In this document: positions 12,500-24,149 of the stretch, piece after piece
Numbering within the stretch: the stretch's first letter is position 1
How the letters are laid out: each line of letters begins with the position of its first letter
DNA from: Russula earlei
Taxonomy: Eukaryota > Basidiomycota > Agaricomycetes > Russulales > Russulaceae
NCBI GenBank assembly: GCA_025769875.1
Contig: JAGFNK010000145.1
Location: forward strand, 48,328-112,327
DNA length: 64,000 bases
Direction of reading: 5' to 3'
Notes under the pieces: generated by a model
Told to the model about the DNA's origin: nothing
Databases searched by the model: none
Seen by the model: only the letters and a program-made list of their open reading frames with translations
Program-made: the position numbers and the translations under genes

Positions 12500-12504
12500 A
12501 CAGT

Positions 12505-13336
12505 CAAAACTAAGAAGTAAGTATAAAAGGAAAGAGAACCAAACAAAGGGAAAGTAACAGCAATCCAGTGTTACCTGGACGTGTATGGATCACATGATAA
12601 CACCAAAGAGATCACAAGACATAAGAGACATAAGAGATCACAAGACCAGTAAGTAAAGGGATGTACAAAGGCAAGCAGTCCATAGCAAAAAGGTAAGAAG
12701 TAAATGTAAAAGGAAAGTGTTGTAACATCCAAGGGAATTCAGAGCCAATTTCCTGTCATTGCCAATGGATTTGGATTGGTTAAAGGGAATTTTCATTTGG
12801 TGTTCAGATTTTCAAGCTCAAGTATGTTATTATCAGCACTTGGAAAAAGTATTTACATAGAAGGTATCACACAGATCTAGCACATTACTTGATTTCCACT
12901 CATTTGGCAACAGGTGTACACTTTGGTGGATCAGTTCAATGGGCACATATTTACCTGCTGTTCTCCCCATACACCATGTTTCAATATTTTGTATAGAAGG
13001 TGATTTGGTTCAGGAGATGGCTTGAATGGTGTGGACCACTCCACATACATGAGACATTCAGCAGGTTTGTGGCCCATTCACAAGAACCAGTGCCAGAGGG
13101 CATCGGGTGGAAGTGTAAAGATTGCTCATAGTATCTTTCCCACATGTACATGGAGATGGCAATCTTACATAACAGAATCACCCTCCCCTTTTTTTTCCTT
13201 GGGTGGCCCCATGCAACACAATGTATAACATCAACCACTGCTCTCCTCTCCTCTCCCCTCTCCTCCACCCTACTCTCCCTCTCTCCCTCTCTCCATCCTC
13301 CCCCATCCTTCAACCATCATTCAGTTCAAGATGTTC
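12505..13336. other. Unassigned sequence with CT-rich tract
   Basis: No gene recognised. A run of CTCTC/CCCTCTCTCC lies at about 13239-13300, preceded by an AT-rich stretch. Only short frames without domains are present. Confidence 0.45.
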
Positions 13337-13341
13337 ACAAG

Positions 13342-13879
13342 TGTTAAGATCTGACTGATCTTATTACCAACTCTTAGTGAAAGAGTTGCTTGATTTAGTT
13401 CAAGCACTAGACTTCAAATCCTTCGATATTATCTCAGGAAGAATAGGTGTAAGAGAAGAGAGGGGCCTCTTTCACTTAGAGCTATCACTATAGTTTGTTT
13501 AGAGAATTTGACAAGATGATTTGTAAGAGAGTAAGTCGAGCGTAAGGCTCAACTTCTTGGTACCACAGACTATTTATATGATATCTCAACAACTACTGAT
13601 CCAATTTGTACGAAACTTGGGGTGCACATATCTGAGAACCAGTAGTATCCAAACACGTAGAGTGCAATTCAAGAGTGTCAGAAATGACTCACATGTGAGT
13701 CATTCTTTCCTAGTATCTGTCATCAACCAGTAAGTAGTGAGTAAGCCATTACTGATCAATGAGTAAGCAGGTCAGTAAGCAATCACTAAGCCAGATGAAT
13801 AAGCACATATGAGTAAACAAGGATGAGTCACCAAAGCATAGGTAAGCAGATGAGAACATAGAATGCAAGAATCCTAACA
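13342..13879 (-). repeat. Solo LTR, family F4 (copy 1)
   Basis: This 538-bp TGTTAAGATC...AATCCTAACA unit has the target duplication ACAAG (13337-13341 and 13880-13884). A reverse-orientation relative lies at 22967-23491. The strand is inferred from GGTATAAATAC, which reads as a TATA box in the other copy. Confidence 0.9.
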
Positions 13880-14021
13880 ACAAGGTATTAATAAGGGTCT
13901 CAGACATTTGGTGTGTTTTCAGTTTCCCCTCTCCTTTTTTTGTCTTTCTGAAAATAGGGGTCATGCTGTAGTGCACTTCATCCTTTCCCATCCCCTCACC
14001 TCTCCTCCACTGCACTCTCTC

Positions 14022-14406
14022 TGTTGCACAGCATAGAGCACAGCTAACAGGCTAAGCAACCCACCTTAGAGGTTGTGCTAATGCTCAAGTGATATTAGGG
14101 TGTAGAGCAATGTGTATACTTGTCTACATGTATGGTATTTATACCTCTATGACCCAGGGCTGTTCCTAAGTCCAAAAGAGGTGACTAAAGGTGTCCACTA
14201 TATCATGCATTCACAGACATGTGATGTGGAAACATCCAAGATGCTGCATAAGGCTGCATCTTGTGATAGATAGTATAGTATGCATAACCCTAGTCCCATA
14301 TGCATATCTACTATAGTTCTATCTAACACATAATATTTATGAGTGGATCTAGAACCTTGTATGAAGGTCTTCATCTTCTTTGATCCATTTGGGTTCTGGT
14401 TCAACA
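14022..14406. repeat. Solo LTR, family F3 (copy 1)
   Basis: This 385-bp TGTTGCACAGC...GGTTCAACA unit has the duplication CTCTC (14017-14021 and 14407-14411). It matches 27071-27456 over the full length, including the palindromic GGTATTTATACC core. Confidence 0.9.
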
Positions 14407-14659
14407 CTCTCTATGCAGGGATTTGCAGGCCCATGATGGCCATTCTCCCCTCTTGCAAATCCCTTGCATGGTCCTGGTGAGTGATGACAGGTTTTGTGTG
14501 GCACAGACACTCATTTGGTGCATTTTCAGTTTTGCTGCTCTTTTTTCATTTTTCTGAAAATAGGGTTCATCTTGTTTCTGGACATGTAAAAGGTTACTCA
14601 TGTCTCACTGTTACAGGACATTGATTGAAACACTCTGTCAGATATGTTCAGAAACCTGC

Positions 14660-15493
14660 TGTCAAGACACATACTGCTGATCCCTATGGACTCAGGAGCA
14701 GATGGGTGAGGGTCGGAACAGGCAGTAGGCATTGAGTAACATGTTGAGCAAGAGGATGAGCCAAACAATGATGAGGTACCAGATGGGGACTGGTATGTGC
14801 TGCAAGAGGCAAAGGCAAATGCTAGAGGCCAGAGTGACAAGGGGACTTCAAACAAGGCAGTTGTGAAAGAGTACCTTGGAAGTGAGGAGAGTCTTTAGAC
14901 AGAGCAGTCACAGGGAGTACCCTGGAAGGAGAGAGTATCACAAATGGACAGTCTGATGACTGCCATGCTACATTGGGGCTTATATACCTGTTACAGGGCT
15001 GAGTATGAACTATAGAAACTATCTCAGATTCTTTAGACTGCCCCAATTGGATTCAAGGGGCACAAACCTGTTATGTCATACCTATAGATGACTCAGGACA
15101 ATTAGGGAGTTTGTGGAGTGAGGACATCATAATAATATCACTGTGGAGTGCTTGGTGAGCATATGAGGTCATAGTGGAGTCACTCAGTCAGTGATGATGT
15201 CAGTGGAGCCCTATGACATCATATAGGTTGTCCTAGGAGGCCCAGGATTCCTTCCAGTGTTTCAGTACTTAGTAGCTGAGTGGCCATGTGGCTAGCACAT
15301 GGTAGGTTACCAAATAGGGGGGAGGGTGTCTGTGCAAGCCACAGAGACTTGAGGAATGCTGATGACTCATGTTCTATGCTTGTAGAAGGGAACAGTCATT
15401 GGAAGTAGAAGTAGATGGATAATGTGAAGTGAAAACAGCTACTTTGAGCAAAATAGAACAATGCATGGCCAGGCTTGGCCTCAATTCACAACA
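14660..15493 (-). repeat. Solo LTR, family F1 (copy 3)
   Basis: This 834-bp TGTCAAGACACATACTG...ATTCACAACA unit is flanked by CCTGC (14655-14659 and 15494-15498). It is the most diverged of the four F1 copies, so probably the oldest. Confidence 0.92.
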
Positions 15494-15498
15494 CCTGC

Positions 15499-16006
15499 CC
15501 AATGGTAGTGGCACTTTTACCACCATCAATGATACTCTTCCCATGATGTCCACCCCTTCCCCCAACTCCCTTGATCATTCTGGTAGTTTTGACTACCTGG
15601 ACACCATGCATGCACAGGGCCTGGTCATCAACTGACAACAATTGACCTTGTTGCATTACAGGACTTCCATCCTCATTGGCAGATGCTTATGTCATGTAGT
15701 TTTCATTCTTCCATTCTGTTAGGGCCTTCTCTTTATGAAACCCAAAGCATTTTCAGAAGCAGATTCTGTACCATCATTGGCAAGTGACAATTCCTGGGCT
15801 GAACTCACCCTGAGCCCTCCCAGCCACTGCAGGTGCTGGACAGCATGAGTGTGAATCATGTGAGCATAAGGGTTCCACCTATATTTACATGCTGGCAGGT
15901 CCCAGTCCAAAGCAGATTTGTGACACCAGCCACCACTTCTCATCCTCAGGTAGACTCAACCTGGCCATTTGACCTCAGACAATTCCTGTGGCAGCTGAAT
16001 TACCCT
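15499..16006. other. Unassigned sequence
   Basis: Short open frames are present on both strands but none shows a recognisable domain or splice structure. I see nothing further that I can support. Confidence 0.4.
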
Positions 16007-16111
16007 TATACATCAGGAAAAAATGTTATTGCTACAAGCACTATGTAGCACTATATAGGCTATACAGTGCTACATAGTGCTTGTAGCAATAGCATTTTTT
16101 CCTGATGTATA
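16007..16111. repeat. 105-bp near-perfect palindrome
   Basis: The left arm TATACATCAGGAAAAAATG... and the right arm ...CATTTTTTCCTGATGTATA pair over about 50 bp each with only about three mismatches around a tiny centre (near 16058). Transcribed, it would form a long hairpin. It could be a fold-back element remnant or a hairpin RNA source; the sequence alone does not decide. Confidence 0.85.
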
Positions 16112-16360
16112 CAAGAGCATAACAGGGCTGATCCCATCAAGCTACAATGCAGGGTCACTTGTTCTTGCTGGGGTTGAATCATCATATGTATTCTCTTCTG
16201 TTCCTTGTCCTGCCTACAAGGGCAGTGTGATAGCCATGACTAACACTGAGGCTTTCAGGTTTTGTGGTGCAGTGTGCATCATGCTTTCCTCCTCCTCTCC
16301 CCTCTGCTCCACCCCTGTCTCCCTCTTCCCAAGCAGGCCCCTGATGCTTCCATCTCTGGC

Positions 16361-16700
16361 CCCCATTCCCCTCTCCTCCTGTGTCACTGCAGTGGTAACA
16401 CTGACAATGACTTGGGCATGGCCATAGCCACCTCACAACAGCCACAAATCATGAGCAAGGCCCATGGCCACTGTGACAATCTGGTGGCTGTGATGGTGAT
16501 GTGCTCATGGCCATGATGATGGCAGTCTACCAAGGCTCTCTCACCCACTGGTCCCCATTCCCCTCTCCTGGTGATGATGACAATGACTCGGGCATGGATA
16601 CAGCAACCTCACAACAACCACAAATTGTGAACATGGCCCATGGCAACTGTGATGATCTGGCCACCATGATGGCAACATGCCCATGGCTGTGATGACAGCA
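16361..16700. repeat. Diverged tandem duplication, about 192-bp period
   Basis: CCCCATTCCCCTCTCCT starts at 16361 and again at 16553. Both are followed by GACAATGACT.GGGCATGG, then CACAACA.CCACAAAT, then GGCCCATGGC.ACTGTGA. The second unit differs by scattered substitutions. No protein domain was recognised across it. Confidence 0.75.
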
Positions 16701-17070
16701 TGCTTCCCCTGGCAATTTTTCTCTTTCTCTCCTACCCTCCCACATTCCCCTGCACCTTGCTTTGCAAGCTCCTTCAGCATGGGTGACCACTCCAAGCCAA
16801 GACCACAAGGACACCCAGTAGTCATCAAAATAGTTGCTCTAGTACATCACACACAGCCAAGGTTGGTGGTGATGAGGCCCTCAATCTTATGGATCTGAGC
16901 AGTTATGCATGAAAGAAAGTTTTGCAGAGCTACATTCACCCAATAGCTGGGATACCCTATTTTCCTACACTTTTTCCTACACTTATCTCACTTTAATCAC
17001 AATTAATTGGTTTTCATTGCAAATGCTGTGGAAAGTCTGAGAAAAGTCATGGAAGAAGGCCATTTTTTGC

Positions 17071-17280
17071 ATGAAATGCCCTGAAATACCCAGTAAAAGT
17101 CACTTGCCACTACTTATTCTTGCAAGAAACAAATGGACTGATCTAAAACTTTTTGGCAGGAATCAAACTAATTGGGGCAACTCAAAGCAAATTACTGACA
17201 ATTACCTTCAATTCACAAACTGGGCTTTTCCTGATGGGGTCCTCCATGCTCATCTTGGCAATGTGTTAGCAAGCATCAAC
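17071..17280 (+). pseudogene. Possible upstream coding piece of the ankyrin gene
   Basis: An open frame here runs without a stop into the F5 solo LTR at 17281. When the LTR and one target duplication are removed, it continues in frame into 17533 with NLIEWIFCNMG, which leads into the ankyrin region. No domain is recognisable in the piece itself, so its membership rests on frame continuity only. Confidence 0.35.
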
Positions 17281-17527
17281 TGTTGGATGTGCAGCCACTA
17301 AGTGCTGCGCAAACAGACAATGGGCAGTACGTGTCAATTACAATTCAGTTATCATTCATTTTCCTTAGTCTTTTACACACAAGACTGAGGTCAGTACTAC
17401 ACATTCCTTTACACTCCTTTAAAGCTAATACTGTACATAGCTATCATTCCTATAGGTTGGATAATGATAACTAACCAATACAGTCTTTTACACACAAGAC
17501 TGAGCTATCATTCCTATAGCTCCAACA
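17281..17527 (+). repeat. Solo LTR, family F5 (copy 1, copia-2 type)
   Basis: This 247-bp unit has inverted ends TGTTGGA...TCCAACA and the duplication TCAAC (17276-17280 and 17528-17532). It shares ACCAATACAGTCTTTTACAC and neighbouring words with the LTRs of the copia element at 18710-27799 and with 52434-52658. Confidence 0.9.
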
Positions 17528-17532
17528 TCAAC

Positions 17533-17974
17533 AATCTCATAGAGTGGATATTTTGCAACATGGGTCTGGATATATGATATGGACTACCCTTTCCAGGAAC
17601 ATATGTCCATGGCCCACCTTCTCAAAACACCACCAGAGACCATCCCATTGTACTATGCCATACAGTTTTTACAACCCCATGGGACATCTCATTATGGTGT
17701 GTCCCCAAGATGTCAGTGCTAGGGGAGGTTATCACACTACCCCATTCCATGCTGCCCTTGCCAAAGGATACACCAACATTGCAATTTTGCTCTATGAGCA
17801 TGGTGTGGACATAAATGCCCTGGACAATGACCACCTGAGTCCTTTACACCGGGTGTCAAGGAATGGACATTGTGACAAAGTGAAGTTTCTGCTTGATCAT
17901 GGTGCAAACATCAAGATTTGGAACAAGGACAAGCAAACCCCTTTGCACCTGGCATCATGCAAGGGAGAAATCCA
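17533..17974 (+). pseudogene. Ankyrin-repeat gene (NLR-like), segment 1
   Basis: Two to three ankyrin repeats can be read: YHTTPFHAALAKGYTNIAIL, then LSPLHRVSRNGHCDKVKFLL and TPLHLASCKGE. Upstream, in a shifted frame, EHMSMAHLLKTPPET and PLYYA look like the segment before the repeats in basidiomycete NACHT-ankyrin proteins, where ...PQDVNARGG... precedes the first repeat; PQDVSARGG is present here. The family acts as intracellular NLR-like receptors with ankyrin sensors. No NACHT domain is visible. The segment ends inside a codon at ATCCA (17970-17974), the target duplication of the LTR insertion that follows, and resumes at 28117. Assignment to the NLR class is inference; the ankyrin repeats are seen directly. 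Confidence 0.75.
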
Positions 17975-18084
17975 TGTAAGAAACTTGGTGGTTGATTGAG
18001 AGTGGAATACAATGATTTTATTGAGTGAGTGCAGCATCCAAAGGGGGCCTGCATGTCTGTGCATGCAAGAATCACTGAATAATG

Positions 18085-18660
18085 TAACAGATGTACTGTA
18101 TACTGGTCCCCCTGCATATTACTCAGTCCCAGCAACTCTAGAAGCCTCAAGTCTTGTTCCTAGACCCCTTATGCTGATTCAAACTACTGTTCCAACCAGC
18201 CGAGAATGTTGGTCTGCTAGTATGGAGAACACTGAAACAGACCCGTGGACAGCAAAGTGTAACTGCAAGGCAGAATATTGCATGTGCAGCTATCGACCAG
18301 ATATGCCCCCTACTCCTGACAGAATTACTGTGCGGACTCCAGGCGATTATCACCTCCCCTTTCAGTAAATCTGGCTCCTTGACACAGAAGACGTGTGTCA
18401 TCCCAACAAGCTCCCCCTAGAGAAACAGTTTCCAACACAAGAGGATTCCTTGTCAAGAGACCATTACCTCCTACTCCCCTGGACATCTACTTACCATTGT
18501 TTACCAATCACATTCCTACACCTGTCATACCTCTCCAACCCTTTGCTTCACCTCTCATTGAATCCCCTGATAGTATTGATATTAGGAATACTGATTTACA
18601 TTGCTACTTACCAGAACAGTCCTTCCTAGCTCTAAATCTACCTACACATTCAAAAAGAGA
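18085..18660 (+). other. Extra segment inside the solo LTR, with Cys-rich frames
   Basis: This part has no counterpart in the copia-1 LTR. It holds two neighbouring open frames, one (18012-18368) with the Cys-rich stretch AKCNCKAEYCMCSYRPDMPP, the other (from 18395) Pro-rich. I do not recognise them. They may be a captured gene piece, an insertion in the LTR, or chance frames. Confidence 0.35.
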
Positions 18661-18709
18661 GTTCTATCCAGGTGTAAGTCTACTGAGGGTGCAAGAGGTA
18701 ACTAAAAGG

Positions 18710-18958
18710 TATTGGAGTTGTAAAGTCTGTGACTCAGTCTTGTATGTGAAAGACTGTATTAGTCAGTTAAGCTCACCTGTAAAGACTATGACTATGTACA
18801 ACGTTAGTTATAAGAAGTAACGTAAGGGAGCATGTACTACTAACCTCAGTCTTGTATGTAAAAGACTGAGGGAAAAAATGAATGACCACTTTGGATTATT
18901 TACATGTACAGTCCAGGATTGTCCATTCACATGCCACCTGGTGGCTGCATGCCCAATA
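18710..18958 (-). repeat. 3' LTR of copia-2
   Basis: This is the 249-bp left-hand LTR. Next to it, the polypurine tract GATGAGGGGGAA (minus strand, 18959-18970) marks the junction to the internal region. It keeps a stretch of about 65 bp with ACTGACTAATACAGTCTTTC that the 5' LTR lacks. Confidence 0.88.
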
Positions 18959-18970
18959 TTCCCCCTCATC
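18959..18970 (-). other. Polypurine tract of copia-2
   Basis: The minus-strand sequence GATGAGGGGGAA lies directly upstream of the 3' LTR, as expected for plus-strand priming. The end of the RNase H frame precedes it. Confidence 0.7.
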
Positions 18971-20665
18971 TCTGGTGGCATGTGCTCACCCCCATCTCCT
19001 TGATTAATCACTCATGCTTCTCTTGGCTGAGTCTTTTTGTCAACACATCAGTGATTTGGTCTTTGTCATGAACCATTTCCTGGAGAGGGCCCTTGAAGGA
19101 CCCTTCCTTATGAGAGGAAACCCAGCCTCTATGGTGTCACCCTGTTCACACAGACAAAAGGGGTGAGTAGAGGTGTCCACAATATTGTGTGTGCATTGTC
19201 ACATGAGCAATTCTTGGCACAATCAACATACAGCAAGCCCCACTTAATGGCAACCCTTTTAGCAATAAAGGACAATATTATAGCCTCCCTAAGGACACTT
19301 TAGGACGACCCTAAGTGCCCTACAATAGGCACTGACACAATACTAAAGACCCTACAATGTGTTATTAGACTAACTCTATTCCCCGAACCAAACTACAAGT
19401 CCTCAAATGACCAGCCCTAAACTAACTAACAGTAAATGAATCAGGTGCTTTGCATGTGTACTAAAGCAGTGAACATGTGGACAGTAAAGGCTCTTACTCA
19501 TCAATGGAAGCCTTCTTACTCAGTGGCTTACTGAGCATGACTGAGCATGCTCAGTAAGTGTACTCCAACTTCTTACTCATCCATATATTGTGCTTGATAA
19601 CAAGGTTATGGCTTGTTCCCTATTTAGCAGTTCTCTTGTAGTATATAAGCGCTCAATAAAGTAGCAGACAGTCTTCAGACTGTCCATTTGTTTACAGCAC
19701 TCTCCAAACCTGGGATACTCCTTTAAGGACCATCCCCTTGTGACCATTCTGGCTTCTTCCCTGCGTACTTGCTCAACTCTACCAGTAACTATACCACTCT
19801 GGTATTTGTTACTGCTTTGGACTCTACTTCTCGCCCACGCAGTCTTGGATGTCTACCAACTCATCTTCGAGCTTACCCCTCACTCTTGAACTGGATAGTT
19901 CAACAGTGAGTCTTAACAGTCTTCAGTTGGGATGAATGCAAGGTCAATTTCTCAGGTATTGACCTTCTGGCACAGGAAGTGGTGTCACACTTCAATGTGT
20001 TTGGTCCTGTTGTGGAATTCAGGATTCCTGGCATTGGCAATGGCAGATTGGTTGTCAACATGAAGTGTGGTGGGGAGGTGAGGCTCTTGGCCCAGTTTGG
20101 TGAATAATTGCCTCAACCACACAGCCTCCTTTGCTGCATGCACAGCAGCAATATACTTGGCCTCCATACTTGAGAGAGCTACTGACATTTGCTTCTTTGA
20201 GCTCCAGCTTACAGCCCCACTTGCCAGCATGAAGACAAAGCCAGAGGTTGACTTCCTGTCATTTATGTCACTGGCCCAGTCTGCATCAATGAACCCAGTC
20301 AAGGGCAGTTGGGTATCATGCCAGCATTGGAAGACAAGGCAATGTCCACTTGTCCCTTGGATGTATCAGATTGCATGTTCAAGCACATGTTGGTGGTCAT
20401 CTCCTGGGCAGGCAGCCTGTCGTCCAAGTGCAGCAACCATGTACACAGGGTCAGGTCATGTCCTCAGCATGAGGTACATGATTGTGCCAATCATGTGCTG
20501 GTAGGACCTCACATCCACTTCAGGTGAGTGCACCTTCAAAAGGTGCTTGTTCACAAGGGTTGGAGTACTGATGGGTCTGGTATTTGCCTTCCCAAAACAT
20601 TCCAGGACCTCCTCAACATATTTTTCTTGGGAGAGTGCAATCCACCCTTTCTCTTGGTCATGCAA
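18971..20665 (-). pseudogene. copia-2 RNase H region
   Basis: GFIDADWASDINDRKSTSGF, AVSWSSKKQ, LSSMEAKYIA and LHVDNQSAIA are standard copia RNase H landmarks (19985-20302). The C-terminal EDQITDVLTKRLS continues after removal of the solo LTR at 19064-19918. In-frame TGA codons follow KHIEV and QKVNT. The upstream part (20456-20665), with SQEKYVEEVLECFG and SYQHMIGTIMYL, is the RT-RNase H connection. Confidence 0.9.
19064..19918 (+). repeat. Solo LTR, family F2 (copy A)
   Basis: This 855-bp TGTCATGAACC...GTCTTAACA unit is flanked by GTCTT (19059-19063 and 19919-19923). Removing it joins the C-terminal end of copia-2 RNase H in frame. TATATAAGCGCTCAATAAA near 19636 suggests plus-strand transcription. 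Confidence 0.92.
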
Positions 20666-20683
20666 GACATGGATGCCTAGGAT

Positions 20684-21291
20684 TCAAGTAATGTCTCCTA
20701 GGTCAGTCATTTCATGGTATCCTTTTAACTTTTCTTTGTCTGACTCGATCTCAGTTAGACTATTAGATACCATGGTGATGTTGTTGATGTAGAGGGCCAG
20801 AATAGATGTGCTCCTGGGGCATTTTTGGATGAAGACAGCATGGTCTGCATCTGTGTGGGTGTACCTCATATGGGTGAGCATGACCTTGATGTTTTTGTAC
20901 CACATGCATCCACCCTGTTTTGTGCCATATACAGCCTTCAACAGGTGAAGCAAAGTGCCATGCCTTTGGGCACATGGAAACCTGGGGGTGGTTCCATGTA
21001 GATCTTGTCCTTTAATTCACCATTTAAGTAGGCTGATTTTATATCCGTTTGGTGAACTTCCAGGTCATTTTCTGCAGATAGAGCAAGGATGGTGCAAAGG
21101 GACACCATTTTGGCTACAGGCACAAAGGTTTCATCAAAGTCAATACCTTTGATTTGTGTGAACCCTTGGGCAACAAGGCAAGCTTTGTATTTTATTATAT
21201 TTCCATCTGGTCCTCTTTTAACTTTGAAGACCCATTTGCAGCCCACTACTTTGCAATTCAATGGGTGCAGCACAATTTCAAAAATGCCCAT
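20684..21291 (-). pseudogene. copia-2 reverse transcriptase region
   Basis: CKWVFKVKRGPDGNIIKYKA, LVAQGFTQIKGIDFDETF and HQTDIKSAYLNGEL are typical copia RT blocks, with the first catalytic Asp kept. The block that should hold the two neighbouring catalytic Asp residues reads ALYINNITM, both Asp replaced by Asn. One frameshift lies near 20945. Confidence 0.9.
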
Positions 21292-21690
21292 ATTTTTGAA
21301 AGTGTGTCATTCATCCTTGCATGCAAGTTCCCATTCAGCTGCATTGGAGCAGGACATAGCTTCAGCATATGGCCTTGGGTCTGTGGCCACATTAGTGTGT
21401 GCCAGGTTCCCTTGTTCAGTGTGTCAGTTTCACTGTCCATACAACATGATGCTATATCTGAGGTCATTGTCATAAGTGGGCACACACATGATGCATGTGG
21501 GATCACCTGATGGTGGGTTGTGCATGACTGATGGGCTGGCATTGTGTGGTTTCAGGCTGGGGCAGTGGAGACTCATCCATGCCAGTGCCATGTTGTTTGG
21601 TGGATGGTACATGATCCACATTTTGCCCCCCCTCTGAGTCACTAACATTTTCTTCAATTTCATCTGCAGATTCATCATCAGATTTGAAAA

Positions 21691-22302
21691 CTACATGCTT
21701 GATGTGTGGTGTGGGGCCCCCTTCTCAAAGACAACATTGTGTGACTCAATGATGCAATGAGTGGAGCAATGTACAAGTTTGTAGGCCTTGTGTTGGCACA
21801 CATACCCAAGGAACATGCACACCAGTGACCTAGCATTGAGTTTGGTGCACTTGCCTTTTGGGACATGGAAAAATGCATGCACACCAAAGACATGGAGTTG
21901 GGACATGTCAGGCTTGTTCCCACTCCAGGCTTCTACCAGGGTCATATTTTCTAGTGCACATGTTGGCATGATGTTGTGGATAAGTGCTGTGTACTCAAGT
22001 GCGTTGGGCCAGAAAGACTCAGGTAAGTCAGCATCTACAAGCATGGCCTGGACCTTATCAAGAAGAGTCCAGTTCATGCATTCTGCAATGCTGTTGTGCT
22101 CCAGTGTGTCTGGGGTGGTGATTTTGTGCCTCATTCCTTTTTCAGTCATATAGGCTTGTGAGGCCCCTCTGGTATATTTGCCCCCTCCATCCAAGCAGAG
22201 GATCTTTAGGCGCTGCCCAGTCTCAACTTGTGTGCATGCAGTGAAGGCTTTCAGGTGCACTAGCACCTCAGACTTGTATTTCAGTCCACCAACACCTTTC
22301 AT
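21691..22302 (-). pseudogene. copia-2 integrase core
   Basis: The frame holds LCLDGGGKYTRG (second catalytic Asp block), HNSIAECMNWTLLD (Glu block) and LHVFGVHAFFHVPK...KLNARS...FLGY, the usual copia integrase end. The N-terminal zinc-finger part (HQCLGHLNPDAI) lies upstream at about 22520-22560. Substitutions in conserved blocks suggest long decay. Confidence 0.88.
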
Positions 22303-22519
22303 GACTTATTGTCAATCCAGGTGATGAAGTATTCAAAACCCTGAGGTGTCCATGTGGGCATCTTTCTACAGATGTCTGAGAAGATGTGGCCTAGTACAAC
22401 ATCAGCACATGTGTCCATCATGTTAGAGATTTCATGTTGCGTTTGCTTCCCTTAGAGGATGGGATGCATTTGCCAGAGGTGAGTTGCTTGCCTACTATTT
22501 CCATCCCTTTGACCTTTTT

Positions 22520-23660
22520 TCAGCATCCAGTTATGGCATCAGGATTAAGGTGGCCAAGGCACTGGTGCCAGATGTCTAGAGTGGCTTGGGAGGAGGTGGT
22601 ACATGCAGTGAGGGCGACTTTGGAATGTTGGTCATCTTCTACCAGGAAGTGGTCAAGCACAGCTATGTGCACAGACTCAGACTTGGGGGACTTAATGGAC
22701 ATAGCATATAGTGTTCCATGTAGGTGTCCCTTGCATACAAGGTGGTTATTGTCATATATACCACATGTTTGCCCTTGAAAACAGATTTCCACTCCATGTT
22801 GTGTCCAGTGGGAGACTGATAATAGATTCCCATTCAGGTCTGGTACATGTAGGACATCATAGAGGATGACAGTACTCCATGCACCATTTGTGCACATTTG
22901 GACTTGAACTTGGCTGACTCTGACAGCAGGAATAGAGCTGTTGTCTCCAAGTACTACTTGGGTAGGTGTTAGGATTCAACCTGCATTCATGTTTGCTTGC
23001 TTACCTATGATTGCTTACTCATTTCTGCTTACTGTCTGCTTATTGATTTGCTGACTGATACTTTGTAATTGCTGACTGATAGGATGACTGGTGCTTAGTG
23101 ATTGCTTACTGGACTGATGATAGATATTAGGAAAGAATGACTCACACATGAGTCATTTCTGATGCTTTCTAATTGTGGTTTTTGTTTTTGGATAGTATTG
23201 GACCTCAGCTATGTGCTCCCCAAGTTTCATATGAATCAGATCAGCCGTTGTCGAGATATGGTATAAATACTCTGGTGTATCAAAAGTCAAGCCTTACACT
23301 CAACTTACTTCTTGAATATTCACAGTATTCTCATTCTCTCCAAGTCATTTGCTCTAAGTGAAAGAGGCCCTTCTCATCTCAATCCATTCACTCTTCCTGA
23401 GATAGTATCAATGGATTTGAAGTCTAGTGCTTGAACTATATCAAGCAACTCTTTCACTAGAGCAGAAACTAAGATCAAATAGATCTTAACAGTAGGGCTT
23501 GAGAGGGTGGTGTACTGGCTTAACCACTCACAATGGGATGTCATAATATGTGATGCCCCAGAGTCCATGAGCCAGCCATTCTTAAGGTTGGCCACTCTGA
23601 GCTGATCCTGAGTCTGCAGCACATAGATGGTGGTGAGTTCTGGGTCACCCCAAGATGCAC
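22520..23660 (-). pseudogene. copia-2 protease and integrase N-terminus
   Basis: WLMDSGASHIMTSH (about 23545-23580) is the aspartic protease active site of copia elements. The region is cut by the F4 solo LTR 22967-23491 and resumes with VVLGDNSSIPA and ILYDVLHVPDLNGNLLSVS, the protease tail and GAG-pre-integrase segment. Confidence 0.85.
22967..23491 (+). repeat. Solo LTR, family F4 (copy 2)
   Basis: This 525-bp TGTTAGGATTC...GATCTTAACA unit is flanked by GTAGG (22962-22966 and 23492-23496). It is reverse oriented to 13342-13879. GGTATAAATACTC near 23261 is a likely core promoter. Confidence 0.9.
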
Positions 23661-24149
23661 AGTATAAGTGGATAGTGCTGTTGTAGGCTGGAGCACTGGC
23701 AATTGCTGCACTGGTGATTTGTGGTGGTTGGGAATTTGGTGTCCTGGGCATGCAGTCATCAATGGCTGTGTCTTGTTTGGTTTCCCATGGGGTTTCCAAC
23801 ACTCTGTTATTTCATGTCCCTTGCACTTGCAATGGGTGCACCTTTTGTTACTTTTCTCACTTTGTGTGTTCTTATTCTTCTCCTTCTTTGCTGCCTTGGC
23901 AAAATAAGGCACTGTGGTGGTACCAGTCATGCAGATCCAACATTGTTCATTTGCCAGGATTTGGCCAATGATCTAGTTGGTATTCAATGTGTCAGGGGGT
24001 GTGGAATACAAGATGGTTTTATGTGTTTCCAGCATTTCTGGGAGTGCAATGATGATCATCCAAACAAGTAGGTTCTTGGGTATCAGGTATCTGAGCAATT
24101 TGAGCATGCATGAGAGTTGCATTTTGTGCTCGAGCTGGGGAGCCATTGC

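Noticed and set aside
11108..12727. Possible further LTR starting TGTTGTAAAG at 11108 and ending TTGTAACA at 12727, hosting the F1 copy 2
   Set aside because: The flanking five bases (GTTCC and TCCAA) do not match and no second copy exists in the window, so the ends are not supported.
12981..13313. Minus-strand Arg/Glu-rich frame over the CT tract
   Set aside because: It is the translation of a CT-rich low-complexity run and not a real protein.
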